Positions 16,736 to 27,869 of a stretch of 64,000 nucleotides of DNA are shown one piece after another. The stretch comes from Sideroxyarcus sp045866275 (GTDB taxonomy: Bacteria; Pseudomonadota; Gammaproteobacteria; Burkholderiales; Gallionellaceae): NCBI GenBank assembly GCA_045866275.1, contig BAAFRX010000004.1:1-64000 (forward strand), in the 5' to 3' direction. The notes under the pieces were generated by a model. The model searched no databases and was not told the origin of the DNA. It worked only from the letters and a program-made list of their open reading frames with translations. Made by a program: the position numbers and the translations under genes. Each line of letters starts with the position of its first letter. The first letter of the stretch is position 1.

Positions 16736-19429
16736 ATGCACCCCACCTTGCCAATTACCGATTTCGATGCCTTGCTCGCCCGCGCCCGGCAGTGCAGCCA
16801 TTATTTCGCGCGCCTGCTCGACGCCGAACCGGCGTGGCTTGACCGCTTGCGCAGCGACTACCGGCAGACCGTTGCCCCTGCGCTGATCGCGCGCTGGCTG
16901 GATGAATTGCCCGCCGGCAACGAAGCCGAGCTTGCGCGCGCCTTGCGCACCCTGCGCAAGCGGGTGATGCTGCACCTGATCCTGCGCGACCTGGGCGGCC
17001 TGGGTGATTTGGCCGAAGTGACCGGGGCGATGACCGCGCTGGCCGAACTCGCCGTGCAACACGCGCAGGGACTTTGCATGGACACCCTGACCGCGCAATT
17101 CGGCCAACCGCGCGGCGCGGACAGCGGGACCGCCCAGCAAATGCTGGTCACCGGCATGGGCAAGCTGGGCGGCGGCGAACTGAACGTCTCCTCCGATATC
17201 GATCTGATCTTCGTCTATCCCGAGGAAGGCGAGTCGGATGGCGCACACAGCCTGTCCAATCACGAATTCTTCGGCCGCCTCGGGCGCCGCATCATCGCCC
17301 TGATCAACGACCTGACCGCCGACGGGTATGTGTTTCGCGTCGACATGCGGCTGCGTCCTTACGGCGACAGCGGGCCGCTGGTCATGAGCTTCGCGGGACT
17401 GGAGGAGTATCTGGTCGCGCAGGGGCGCGAATGGGAACGCTATGCCTGGATCAAGGCGCGCGTGATTTCGCCGGTGCAGAATGCGCGTCGCGCCGAGCTG
17501 GAGCAGTTGGTGCAACCCTTCATTTATCGCAAATATCTCGATTTCGGCGCGTTCGATTCAATGCGAAAACTGCATGCGCAAATTCGCGCCGAAGTGGTGC
17601 GGCGGGAACGCCAGCAAAACATCAAACTGGGCGCCGGCGGCATTCGCGAGATCGAATTCATCGCCCAGGTGTTCCAGTTGATCCGCGGCGGGCGCGACCC
17701 GCAACTGCGTATCCGGCCGACGCGCGAGGTGCTGCGCCTGCTGGCCCAAACCGGAGAGTTGCAGCCCGCCGTGGTGCAACGGCTGGACGACAGCTACGTC
17801 TTCCTGCGCAATCTGGAACATCGCCTGCAATATCTGGAAGACCAGCAGACGCAGATGCTGCCGGAAAGCGCCGAACAGCAGGCAATCGTCGCACAGGCAA
17901 TGGGCTATGCCGACTACGCCGCCCTGCTTGCGGTGCTCGACCCCTTGCGCGCCTTCGTCAGCGCACAATTCGAGACCGTGTTTGGCAGCAAGCAGGAGAA
18001 CGGCAACGAATCCCTGTGGCAGGAAGGCGCCGACTGCGAAACGCTGACGGCGGCTTTGGCCGAACTGGGCTACGCCGAGGCGCCCGCGCTGGCCGGGCTG
18101 CTGGTTCAGTTTCGCAGCAGCAACCGCTATCAACAGTTGCCCGAAAACAGCCGCCAGCGCATGGATAGTCTGGTTCCCCGCTTCATTCGCCTATGCGCGG
18201 AAGCGCAAAATTGCGACAACGCCCTGCGTCGCGCCCTGACGCTGCTGGAAACCATTGCGCGCCGCGCTTCCTATCTCGCCTTTCTCGCCGAATATCCGCA
18301 GGCCCTGCCCGGGCTGATTCATATCCTGGCGGCCAGCGCCTGGGCCGGCGACTACCTGGCGCAGCATCCCATGCTGCTGGACGAACTGCTCGACACGCGC
18401 GAACTGTACATCGCGCCCGACTGGCCGCAACTCGATGCGCAACTCGGCGCGCAACTGGAAGCGCACAGCGGCGACACCGAACGCGAAATGGACGTGCTGC
18501 GCCAGTTCCAGCAGGCTCAAACGTTCCATCTGCTGGTCATGGATTTGCAGGGAGTATTGCCGCTGGAAAAATTGAGCGACCACTTGAGCGACCTCGCCGA
18601 CCTGATCTTGCGCCACGTTCTGCGCCTGTGCTGGCGCGATTTGCGACAGAAGCACCGCGCGCAGCCGCGCTTTGCCATCATCGCCTACGGCAAGCTCGGC
18701 GGGCGGGAACTGGGCTACGCCTCCGACCTTGATCTGGTTTTTCTGTACGACGATGACCAGCCCGATGCCGGACAGATCTACGGGCGTCTGGCGCAGCGCA
18801 TCAATACGCTGATCTCCAGTCATACTGCGGCCGGGCGCTTGTATGAGGTCGATCTGCGCCTGCGCCCGAACGGCGAGAGCGGACTGCTGGTCAGCTCGGT
18901 CGAGGCCTTCGAGACCTACCAGCGCGAGCATGCCTGGGTGTGGGAGCACCAGGCGCTGACCCGCGCCCGTTTCTGCGCCGGCGATCAAGCGGTCGGGGAA
19001 CGTTTCGAGCGGATTCGCCGGGAGATCCTGTGTCTGCCGCGCGACACGGCGCAGCTGCAACGCGAAGTGCTGGAGATGCGGCGCAAGATGCACGACGGAC
19101 ACCCGAACCACAGCGACCTGTTCGACATCAAGCACGACAGCGGCGGCATGGTCGATATCGAATTCATGGTGCAGTTCCTGGTGCTGGCGCATGCCGCGCG
19201 CCATCCCCAACTGACGGCAAACAGCGGCAACCTGGCGCTGCTGCAGACCGCAGCGGAACTGGGGCTGATCGACCGGGAAAACAGCGGAAGGCTGCGCGAT
19301 CTCTATCGTGAATTGCGCCGGCTGCAACACCGGATGCGCCTGAACAACCAGTCACCCTGCCGCATCGAACAAGGCCTGCTGGACACGCGTGCCGTATCCG
19401 GATTGTGGCGACAACTGCTGGGCACCTGA
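16736..19429 (+). CDS. glnE: Bifunctional glutamine synthetase adenylyltransferase/adenylyl-removing enzyme
   Basis: GlnE adds AMP to and removes AMP from glutamine synthetase in response to PII, tuning nitrogen assimilation. From ATG 16736 it has 897 residues; an upstream in-frame ATG at 16709 would add nine. Two nucleotidyltransferase domains are seen, each with a G-K-L-G-G and acidic D-x-D motif: MGKLGGGELNVSSDIDLIF (near 139-158, adenylyl removal) and YGKLGGRELGYASDLDLVF (near 650-668, adenylyl transfer). KHDSGGMVDIEFMVQF is typical of the C-terminal domain. It ends one base before the convergent cyclase gene, with no terminator between them. Confidence 0.96.
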   Translation: MHPTLPITDFDALLARARQCSHYFARLLDAEPAWLDRLRSDYRQTVAPALIARWLDELPAGNEAELARALRTLRKRVMLHLILRDLGGLGDLAEVTGAMTALAELAVQHAQGLCMDTLTAQFGQPRGADSGTAQQMLVTGMGKLGGGELNVSSDIDLIFVYPEEGESDGAHSLSNHEFFGRLGRRIIALINDLTADGYVFRVDMRLRPYGDSGPLVMSFAGLEEYLVAQGREWERYAWIKARVISPVQNARRAELEQLVQPFIYRKYLDFGAFDSMRKLHAQIRAEVVRRERQQNIKLGAGGIREIEFIAQVFQLIRGGRDPQLRIRPTREVLRLLAQTGELQPAVVQRLDDSYVFLRNLEHRLQYLEDQQTQMLPESAEQQAIVAQAMGYADYAALLAVLDPLRAFVSAQFETVFGSKQENGNESLWQEGADCETLTAALAELGYAEAPALAGLLVQFRSSNRYQQLPENSRQRMDSLVPRFIRLCAEAQNCDNALRRALTLLETIARRASYLAFLAEYPQALPGLIHILAASAWAGDYLAQHPMLLDELLDTRELYIAPDWPQLDAQLGAQLEAHSGDTEREMDVLRQFQQAQTFHLLVMDLQGVLPLEKLSDHLSDLADLILRHVLRLCWRDLRQKHRAQPRFAIIAYGKLGGRELGYASDLDLVFLYDDDQPDAGQIYGRLAQRINTLISSHTAAGRLYEVDLRLRPNGESGLLVSSVEAFETYQREHAWVWEHQALTRARFCAGDQAVGERFERIRREILCLPRDTAQLQREVLEMRRKMHDGHPNHSDLFDIKHDSGGMVDIEFMVQFLVLAHAARHPQLTANSGNLALLQTAAELGLIDRENSGRLRDLYRELRRLQHRMRLNNQSPCRIEQGLLDTRAVSGLWRQLLGT

Positions 19430-19430
19430 T

Positions 19431-20705
19431 TCAGGCGACGGCGGGTGCGCCGTCCTGCGGCGGCAGGCGATAGACATTGTTCTTGCCGGAACTGCCCGAG
19501 GCATCCACCCGGCCGACCAGGCTATACGAAACCATCTCGCCCTTGCCCTTGATGTTCAGCACGTTCGGCGGCTCGAACAGGAAGTCATGGCGCAGACGGT
19601 TGTAGGTCAGCTTGTCGGCCAGAATGTGGCCTGAACGGGCATCATCCGTCAGGCGGCTGGCAATGTTCACTGTATCGCCCCACAAATCGTAAATGAAACG
19701 TTTGGTGCCGATCACCCCGGCCACCACGGGGCCGGTGGCGATCCCCACATGCACGCCGAGTTCGAGTTTTGCAGCAAGCGGATGCCTGGCCACGAAATCC
19801 ATCATTTCCAGGGCCATGTTCACCACATCGTGCGTATAGTCCTGGCGCTCGCGCGTCAACCCGCCCACCACCATGTAGGCGTCGCCGATGGTCTTGATCT
19901 TTTCCAGGCCATGTTTTTCGGTCAATTCGTCGAATTCGGAAAACAGGTTGTTCAACAGGCCAACCATCTGTTCCGGCGACATCTGCTCGGTCAGCTGGGT
20001 GAAGTTGACCAGATCGGCAAACATCACCGTGACATCGGCATAGCCGTCCGCAATCAGCCCTTCTCTGCTTTTCAGGCGTTCGGCGATGTTTGCCGGCAGC
20101 ACATTGAACAACACCCGCTCCGAGCGTTTCTGCTCTTCCGCCAACAGCGCATGCTGCTGGTCGAGCTGTTGTTTGATCTTTTCCGTCTCGACCACAAAGT
20201 AGCGCACCAGGAAATACAGGATCGAAGACATCGCCGCGAAATTCAGGGCGAAAAACAGGCCGATGGTATTCATCGGGATGCCGCCAGAACCGCCGGCTCC
20301 AAGTACGTAGTCAAAGAAACCGGACAGCACGGTCAAAACCATGTAGGCAAAAAACCAGGGGATGGACTCGCGCCAGCCCGACACCACCAGGGCCCCGATC
20401 GGAGCCAGCAAGGCCCACAGCGTCACGCCGCTGGAAGTCACCGAACTGCCCATGCTCCACTGCATGATGAAGGGGGCGAACAGGAACAGGGCAAGCTGGA
20501 TAAAGCGCAGGACGGCGAAATTGCGGGTCTTCATGTAGTACACCAGCGAACCCACTGATATCACCTGATAACCGAGCGGCACATTGCTGGAGAAGTTGAC
20601 CCCCATCGCCCAGTAGATTGCCAGCCACAGCATGACGGCAAACGTCATGAAAGCCGCGGCGAAGATGAGCAGACTCTTGTGCAGCTTGTCTTCCTGCGTA
20701 TCCAT
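19431..20705 (-). CDS. Membrane-bound class III adenylate cyclase
   Basis: From ATG 20705 the product has 424 residues. About six hydrophobic segments fill the first ~195 residues, followed by a linker helix and a class III cyclase catalytic domain. FADLVNFTQL and IGDAYMVVGG supply the two metal-binding Asp residues. Lys in EKIKTIGD and Asp in YDLWGDTVNIASR are the residues that favour ATP over GTP. The late RLTDD helix and transition-state Asn/Arg (VNIASR) are present, so it should be active. Upstream in-frame starts at 20747 (GTG, close to GGAGGT) and 20774 (ATG) are possible. It lies about 190 bases after the phosphatase gene on the same strand. Confidence 0.88.
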   Translation of the reverse strand: MDTQEDKLHKSLLIFAAAFMTFAVMLWLAIYWAMGVNFSSNVPLGYQVISVGSLVYYMKTRNFAVLRFIQLALFLFAPFIMQWSMGSSVTSSGVTLWALLAPIGALVVSGWRESIPWFFAYMVLTVLSGFFDYVLGAGGSGGIPMNTIGLFFALNFAAMSSILYFLVRYFVVETEKIKQQLDQQHALLAEEQKRSERVLFNVLPANIAERLKSREGLIADGYADVTVMFADLVNFTQLTEQMSPEQMVGLLNNLFSEFDELTEKHGLEKIKTIGDAYMVVGGLTRERQDYTHDVVNMALEMMDFVARHPLAAKLELGVHVGIATGPVVAGVIGTKRFIYDLWGDTVNIASRLTDDARSGHILADKLTYNRLRHDFLFEPPNVLNIKGKGEMVSYSLVGRVDASGSSGKNNVYRLPPQDGAPAVA

Positions 20706-20895
20706 CACATCCGGCCTGATGTCCTGCGAACTGATATGGTGCGCCACACAACCTCCCTTGGTTACGCTTGGCATGATTACATGAAGACGCAGTAAATGGA
20801 ATATGCAGAACCGAATGATTGCTGGAATTCTGTATGTCGTCGAAGCGCTCCGGTTCGCACGCAATAGATGATCCGGGCTTATCTGCGAGGGAGCA

Positions 20896-21375
20896 TCAGA
20901 GCCGATGCTGCGTGCGCAAATGTTTGAGCAGACCCACCGCCGCATCCTCGACCATGTCGAGCACCCGTTCAAAACCCACCGCGCCGCCAAAATAAGGATC
21001 CGGCACTTCGCGTTCATCGTGCCGCTCGGCGAATGCCAGAAACAGCCCGAGGTGGCTTTGCGCTGCGTGCGGGCGCACGTGCTGCAGGCGGGAAAGGTTG
21101 GCGTTGTCCATCGCCAGTACATAATCGAAATGCAAGAAATCCTTTGCTTCGACTTGACGCCCCCGCAATTGGCTCATGTCATAACCGCGCTGCTTCGCAG
21201 CCCGCTGCGCACGCGCATCAGGTGCCTCGCCGACGTGATAGTCATGCGTTCCAGCGGAATCGATGTCGATTCTGTCCTGGAGCCCAGCCTCCTGGACGCA
21301 GTGCCGAAATACCGCTTCCGCCGTGGGTGATCTGCAGATATTGCCCATGCAGACGAACAAAACTTTGACTTTCAT
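20896..21375 (-). CDS. Low-molecular-weight protein-tyrosine phosphatase
   Basis: The product has 159 residues with the N-terminal phosphate loop CMGNICRS (nucleophile Cys9, Arg15) and the general-acid loop VPDPYFGG (Asp126) near the C-terminus, both diagnostic of low-MW tyrosine phosphatases. DSAGTHDYHVGEAPDARA is also typical. Without adjacent capsule or exopolysaccharide genes its substrate is unknown; related enzymes act on bacterial tyrosine kinases or as arsenate reductases. It lies 51 bases downstream of uvrB's neighbour gap on the same strand and may be cotranscribed with it. Confidence 0.94.
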   Translation of the reverse strand: MKVKVLFVCMGNICRSPTAEAVFRHCVQEAGLQDRIDIDSAGTHDYHVGEAPDARAQRAAKQRGYDMSQLRGRQVEAKDFLHFDYVLAMDNANLSRLQHVRPHAAQSHLGLFLAFAERHDEREVPDPYFGGAVGFERVLDMVEDAAVGLLKHLRTQHRL

Positions 21376-21426
21376 TATTCCGGGCTTTCTTGCCTGTTCA
21401 TTTCCGCCCGCGCGGGAATGATTGAA

Positions 21427-23451
<2,025 letters not shown>

Positions 23452-23463
23452 GGTCAACTGCGC

Positions 23464-23492
23464 ATTGTACGGGCAGGAGAAGAAATACCCAA
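23464..23492 (-). promoter_or_regulatory. Putative sigma-70 promoter of uvrB
   Basis: On the minus strand TTGGGT (23492-23487) and TACAAT (23469-23464) are separated by exactly 17 bases. Transcription would start near 23457, leaving a leader of only about six bases before the uvrB ATG. That agrees with the lack of a ribosome-binding site. Sequence match only. Confidence 0.35.
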
Positions 23493-23548
23493 CCCGTCAC
23501 CCCGGCCGACGTTGCCCGAGGGCGCGCCTGTTTTCTATTGACGACACA

Positions 23549-24829
23549 TCAATTGAACAACAGATCCGGCAGGAACAGGCTGATCTCGGGGATGTAGGTC
23601 ACCAAGCCCAGAAAGGCGAGCAACACCAGCAGCCAGGGCAAGGCGGCGTGGGTGACTTCCATGATGCTCATGTGGGTGATGCCACTGGTGACGAACAGGT
23701 TCAGCCCCACCGGCGGCGTGACCATGCCGATCTCCATGTTCACCACCATGATGATGCCGAGGTGGATGGGGTCGATGCCCAATTGAGTGGCGATGGGAAA
23801 GAAGATCGGCGCCAGGATCAGTATGATGCCGGTCGGCTCCATGAAGTTGCCCGCCACCAGCAGGATGATATTGACTACCAGCAGGAACATCCACGGCGCC
23901 ATGCCAAAGGCCACAATATGCTCGGCGATGGTCTGCGGGATGCGTTCGGTGGTGAGCACGTGGGCGAACAGCATGGCATTGGCGACAATGAACATCAGCA
24001 TCACCGTGGTGCGGCTGGCATCCACGAACACCTTTGGCAGCTCCTTGAACTTCAGATCGCGGTAGATGAACATGGCTACGAATAGCGCATAAACAGCCGA
24101 CACGGCTGCGGCTTCGGTGGGGGTAAATACGCCGCCGTAGATGCCGCCCATGATGATGACGAGCAGCGCCAGCCCCCACATCGATTCGCGAAACTTGCGC
24201 AACACCTCGCCGATGGGCGCGCGCGAGGTAGGCTCGATGTTCAACTTGCGTACTCGCCAATGCACCGCGACCATCAGCATCAGTCCCAACAACAGGCCGG
24301 GAATGACTCCCGCCATGAACATGCGCCCGACCGACACCTCGGTCACGGCGGCATACACCACCATTACGATGGAGGGCGGGATCAGAATACCCAGCGTACC
24401 GGAATTGCAAATCACGCCGGCGGCGAAGGGTTGCGGGTAACCGCTGCGCACCATGCCGGCAATGACGATGGAACCGACGGCCACCACGGTCGCAGGGCTG
24501 GAACCGGATACTGCCGCAAATAACATACAGGCGAGAATGGACGCGATGGCCAGGCCGCCGCGCAGATGGCCGACCGCCGCAATGGCAAAATCGACCATGC
24601 GCCGCGCCACGCCGCCGGTGGACATCAGCGCGCCGGCCAGAATAAAGAACGGGATCGCCAGCAAGGTGTAATGCTCGCTGGTCTCGTACAGCTTGATCGA
24701 TAGCGAGGCCAGCGAATCCTGGGCAAAAAAAGCGATAGTCAGCAAACTGGACAAGCCCAAACAAATGGCGACCGGCATGCCGATCGCCATGAAGAAAAAC
24801 AGACAAGAGAACAGGAACAGCGTATTCAT
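23549..24829 (-). CDS. dctM: TRAP transporter large permease DctM
   Basis: The 426-residue, 11-12 helix membrane protein is the ion-coupled core of a tripartite (TRAP) uptake system. Family features include the N-terminal FFFMAIGMPVAICLGLSS, AIPFFILAGALMSTGG, SGSSPATVVAVGSI, SGTLGILIPPSIVMVVYA and the C-terminal TPPVGLNLFVTSGIT. It overlaps dctQ by four bases and is the last gene of the dctPQM set. The substrate is probably a C4-dicarboxylate or another organic acid, by family only. The 91-base gap to uvrB carries the possible uvrB promoter. Confidence 0.95.
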   Translation of the reverse strand: MNTLFLFSCLFFFMAIGMPVAICLGLSSLLTIAFFAQDSLASLSIKLYETSEHYTLLAIPFFILAGALMSTGGVARRMVDFAIAAVGHLRGGLAIASILACMLFAAVSGSSPATVVAVGSIVIAGMVRSGYPQPFAAGVICNSGTLGILIPPSIVMVVYAAVTEVSVGRMFMAGVIPGLLLGLMLMVAVHWRVRKLNIEPTSRAPIGEVLRKFRESMWGLALLVIIMGGIYGGVFTPTEAAAVSAVYALFVAMFIYRDLKFKELPKVFVDASRTTVMLMFIVANAMLFAHVLTTERIPQTIAEHIVAFGMAPWMFLLVVNIILLVAGNFMEPTGIILILAPIFFPIATQLGIDPIHLGIIMVVNMEIGMVTPPVGLNLFVTSGITHMSIMEVTHAALPWLLVLLAFLGLVTYIPEISLFLPDLLFN

Positions 24830-25353
24830 TGTTTGCTCTCCATCGCCTTCAGTTTGAGCGCCTCTTCCACTTCATCCGCCAGATGTAGCCGATCCGATTT
24901 TCCGGTCACCAGGTTGTACAAAATCGGCAAAAAACGCAGCACCAGCAAGGCAAAGCCAATCGGCAGGATCGCGCGCACGACCCACATCGGGATTGCCATA
25001 TCCTCGAGCTCGATACCCACTTTCTTCATTTTCAGCACATATTCCATCGAACCGTAAATCACCATCCCGGCATAGAGGAGGCACAACAATACGGCGACAG
25101 AGGAGACGACACGGCGGATGCCGGGCGGGAACAGCTTGACCAGTGCATCCACTCCGATATGCGCCCCGACCCGCACCCCGTAGGAAATGCCGACGAAGAT
25201 CATGAACGCAAACAGGATGGTGGTCAGCTCGACCGCCCAGGTAAAGCCCGAGTTAAAGACGTAGCGCATGACCACTTGCGAAAAAGTGAGCAACGTCATC
25301 GCCGCCAGCAGAATGGCGATCAGCCATTCATCCAAGCATTTCAGATATTTCAT
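24826..25353 (-). CDS. dctQ: TRAP transporter small permease DctQ
   Basis: The product has 175 residues from ATG 25353, which is preceded by GGGAGG; a longer open frame to 25398 lacks this signal. It has four hydrophobic helices with the DctQ signatures QVVMRYVFNSGFTWAVEL and GVRVGAHIGVDAL. It pairs with DctM to form the membrane part of the TRAP system. Its end overlaps dctM by four bases, and it starts 57 bases after dctP. Confidence 0.93.
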   Translation of the reverse strand: MKYLKCLDEWLIAILLAAMTLLTFSQVVMRYVFNSGFTWAVELTTILFAFMIFVGISYGVRVGAHIGVDALVKLFPPGIRRVVSSVAVLLCLLYAGMVIYGSMEYVLKMKKVGIELEDMAIPMWVVRAILPIGFALLVLRFLPILYNLVTGKSDRLHLADEVEEALKLKAMESKQ

Positions 25354-25410
25354 CCATCCTCCCGAAAACGCCCCCGCGCATGATCGGGGGCGCAACACCC
25401 GAGACTCGAC

Positions 25411-26439
25411 TTACTTCTTTTCCGAATGTTTGTGTTCTGATTTCTTGTGCTTCGCGGGTTTGTCATTGGCTGCCACCGCCGCGTCGATCAGATCTTTGCC
25501 GATATCGGCTTCAAACTTGGTCCACACCGGCTTCATGGCATCACGCCATTGCGCGCGTTCTTTTTTGGTCAGCTTGATGAGCTTGGCTTTCTTGTCGTCA
25601 ATCACCTTCTGCCGGAAAGCCATGTCTTCATCCTGCGCGACCTTGTTGCCGTAAGCGATCGATTCTGTCATGGCCTCGGATAGACCTTTTTTCACATCAT
25701 CCGGCAAGCCGTTCCACCATTGGTCGTTGGCGATCACCATGTAGTCGAGCACGCCATGACCACTCTCGGTGATGTATTTCTGCACTTCGTGGAATTTCTT
25801 GGTGTAGATGTTGGCCCAGGGATTTTCCGCGCCATCCACCACGCCGGACTGCAGCGCTTGATAGACTTCGGCAAACGCGATTTTTTGCGGATTGGCATCA
25901 ACCGCCTTGAATTGCGCTTCCAGCACATCGGAAGCCTGGATGCGGAATTTCAACCCTTTGGCGTCTGCCGGCGTGCGCAACGGCTTGTTGGCAGAAAACT
26001 GCTTCATGCCGTTGTGAATATAGCCGAAGCCGATAATGCCCTTGTCCGCCATCGAGGTCAGCAGTTCGCGACCTTTGTCGCTGTTCTGGAAGCGACCGAC
26101 CGCATCGATGTCGTCGAACAGGAAAGGCAGATCGAAGATCTGTACTTTCTTGGTGTACTTGCCAAACTTGGCGAGCGAAGGCGCCAGAATCTGCACGTCG
26201 CCCAGCAACAGCGCTTCCATTTCCTTGCCATCGCCGAACAACTGACTGTTGGGAAACACCTGCACTTCCACCTTGCCCGGCAACAGTCGTTCGGCCACTT
26301 CCTTGAACTTCAGCGCAGCTTGCCCTTTAGGGGTGGAATCGGCCACCACGTGGCTGTATTTGATAATGAGGGGACCCGCTTGCGCGGAAAGGGACAGACC
26401 GAACAACACGGCACTGAACAACACACTCAAGATTTTCAT
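25411..26439 (-). CDS. dctP: TRAP transporter periplasmic solute-binding protein DctP
   Basis: The product has 342 residues from ATG 26439, which follows GGGAGAAG. It has a signal peptide (MKILSVLFSAVLFGLSLSAQA, cleaved after AQA). The DctP/TAXI-type body has FPNSQLFGDGKEMEALLLGD, FRIQASDV with the substrate-carboxylate Arg, QALQSGVVDGAENPWANIY and HGVLDYMVIAN. A substrate such as a C4-dicarboxylate is likely from the family. The extreme C-terminus (KPAKHKKSEHKHSEKK) is a charged Lys/His-rich tail not expected in the family. A frame open to 26478 adds 13 residues before the signal peptide and is rejected. Confidence 0.95.
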   Translation of the reverse strand: MKILSVLFSAVLFGLSLSAQAGPLIIKYSHVVADSTPKGQAALKFKEVAERLLPGKVEVQVFPNSQLFGDGKEMEALLLGDVQILAPSLAKFGKYTKKVQIFDLPFLFDDIDAVGRFQNSDKGRELLTSMADKGIIGFGYIHNGMKQFSANKPLRTPADAKGLKFRIQASDVLEAQFKAVDANPQKIAFAEVYQALQSGVVDGAENPWANIYTKKFHEVQKYITESGHGVLDYMVIANDQWWNGLPDDVKKGLSEAMTESIAYGNKVAQDEDMAFRQKVIDDKKAKLIKLTKKERAQWRDAMKPVWTKFEADIGKDLIDAAVAANDKPAKHKKSEHKHSEKK

Positions 26440-26510
26440 ATTCTTCTCCCTGATGGTTGATGAAGGCATTTCGAACAACGACTACGGTTCGCATAATAGG
26501 CTAATTCAGC

Positions 26511-27833
26511 TTACGCCACTATTACAGACGGTTCGTCCTGTTCCGCCTGGAATTCTGCGGCGACCGCCACGCCCACCACACAGACCAACGCTTCGCCGCA
26601 ATACAGCAGGGGCAGGCTTTCGCGCTGCCACGGCGGTACCCGATGTTCCTGCAACAGATTTTTCAGACTGCGCCGCGCCGCCCGCGGCTGAGGCCGCAAG
26701 GTCTCCCCGCCTCTGCGCAGGCGCAGGCCGACCTCGCCCCGTTCCAGGCGGGCGCGGCTGATGCCCTGCCCGACGCTCGGGGTAAAGGTGACATCCCGGC
26801 CTTGCGGTGGCCAGTACAGACTGGATTCGCCCTGCCACACCCGCTGCAGCGCCGCATCACGGGCCGGCAATGCGGGGCCGGCATAAACCTCCCCCTGATA
26901 GCGGCGCACCTGCCAGTCGCCAAAATTCACGCACACTGCAGCATCTTCGCGCGCGTTGCACAGCTGGTGCAACAGATCGTCCAACTGTGCCGCTTGCGGC
27001 ATCGGCGCACCCTGCTCGTGCAGAAAATGGCGCAACAGGTTTTTGGCGCGCGGTGACGTCAATGTCTGCAAAGTCGCCACATCCAGTCGTCCCGGTGCCG
27101 GCGCATCCGCGCGCGCGATTTCGTCCAGCAGTTCGCTCGCTTCGGCGAAATGCTGTGCACTGCGGCCCAAGGTCCGGCGCCAGGCGGGAAAACGCTGTTC
27201 CAGCAGCGGCAGCAGGAGATGGCGCAAAAAGTTGCGCGGATAACGTTCGTCCGCGTTGCTTTCGTCCTCGATCCAGTGCAGTCCCTGTGCACGCGCATAT
27301 TCGAGCAACTCTGCACGGCTGCAGTCCAGCAGCGGGCGCAGCCAGATCCGTCCTTCCTGCGCGCGCGCGAACGGCATCGCTGCCGCGCCGCGCACGCCCG
27401 CGCCGCGCAACAACTGCAACACCAGGGTCTCCGCTTGGTCGTCGGCATGATGCGCCAGCGCAATGACATCGCAATCCTGCCGCGCCAACGCGGCGTGGCG
27501 CAGTTTGCGTGCCGCCGCCTCGACCCCATGCACCGCGCGCAAAGCGGTGATATCAACCGGTTCGAGGTGCAGTGGAACACGGTATTCCCGGCATAATTCC
27601 GTGCAAAACTGCGCCCATGCATCGGCGTGCGGACTGATGCCGTGATGCACATGCAAGGCTGAAAAGCGGAAATTCAGGTGGGGCGCAAGGGAGTGCAGCA
27701 GGTGCAACAGCACGACCGAATCCACGCCACCGCTCAAACCCAGCAGCACCCGGGCCTGCGGCGGCAACAGTGGCGCGAGGCGCGCGGCTGTCCGCTGCAT
27801 CAGGGGTTCGGAAAATACAGGATGGTCGGTCAC
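26511..27833 (-). CDS. tilS: tRNA(Ile)-lysidine synthetase
   Basis: TilS attaches lysine to C34 of the CAU-anticodon tRNA-Ile so it reads AUA. The 440-residue protein has the PP-loop LGLSGGVDSVVLLHLL (SGGVDS at 34-39), HVHHGISPHADAW, VEAAARKLRHAAL, AHHADDQAETLVLQLLRG and RPLLDCSRAEL. The C-terminal tRNA-binding part (ERGEVGLRLRRGGETLRP, LKNLLQEHRVPPWQRESLPLLY) is complete. It lies 36 bases after accA, a pairing common in betaproteobacteria, and 71 bases before dctP. Confidence 0.97.
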   Translation of the reverse strand: MTDHPVFSEPLMQRTAARLAPLLPPQARVLLGLSGGVDSVVLLHLLHSLAPHLNFRFSALHVHHGISPHADAWAQFCTELCREYRVPLHLEPVDITALRAVHGVEAAARKLRHAALARQDCDVIALAHHADDQAETLVLQLLRGAGVRGAAAMPFARAQEGRIWLRPLLDCSRAELLEYARAQGLHWIEDESNADERYPRNFLRHLLLPLLEQRFPAWRRTLGRSAQHFAEASELLDEIARADAPAPGRLDVATLQTLTSPRAKNLLRHFLHEQGAPMPQAAQLDDLLHQLCNAREDAAVCVNFGDWQVRRYQGEVYAGPALPARDAALQRVWQGESSLYWPPQGRDVTFTPSVGQGISRARLERGEVGLRLRRGGETLRPQPRAARRSLKNLLQEHRVPPWQRESLPLLYCGEALVCVVGVAVAAEFQAEQDEPSVIVA

Positions 27834-27869
27834 GCGTGCAAAACCGCGGGAATTCCTGACCGTCTGGAC

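Noticed and set aside
21401..21420. CCCGCGCGGG palindrome between the phosphatase gene and uvrB as a terminator
   Set aside because: No T run on the minus strand and only a 5-bp self-complementary core. It may be a degenerate intergenic repeat.
23495..23530. A further copy of the GC-rich palindromic repeat between uvrB and dctM
   Set aside because: It is C- and G-rich and loosely similar, but lacks the CCCTCTCCC and GGGAGAGGG arms.
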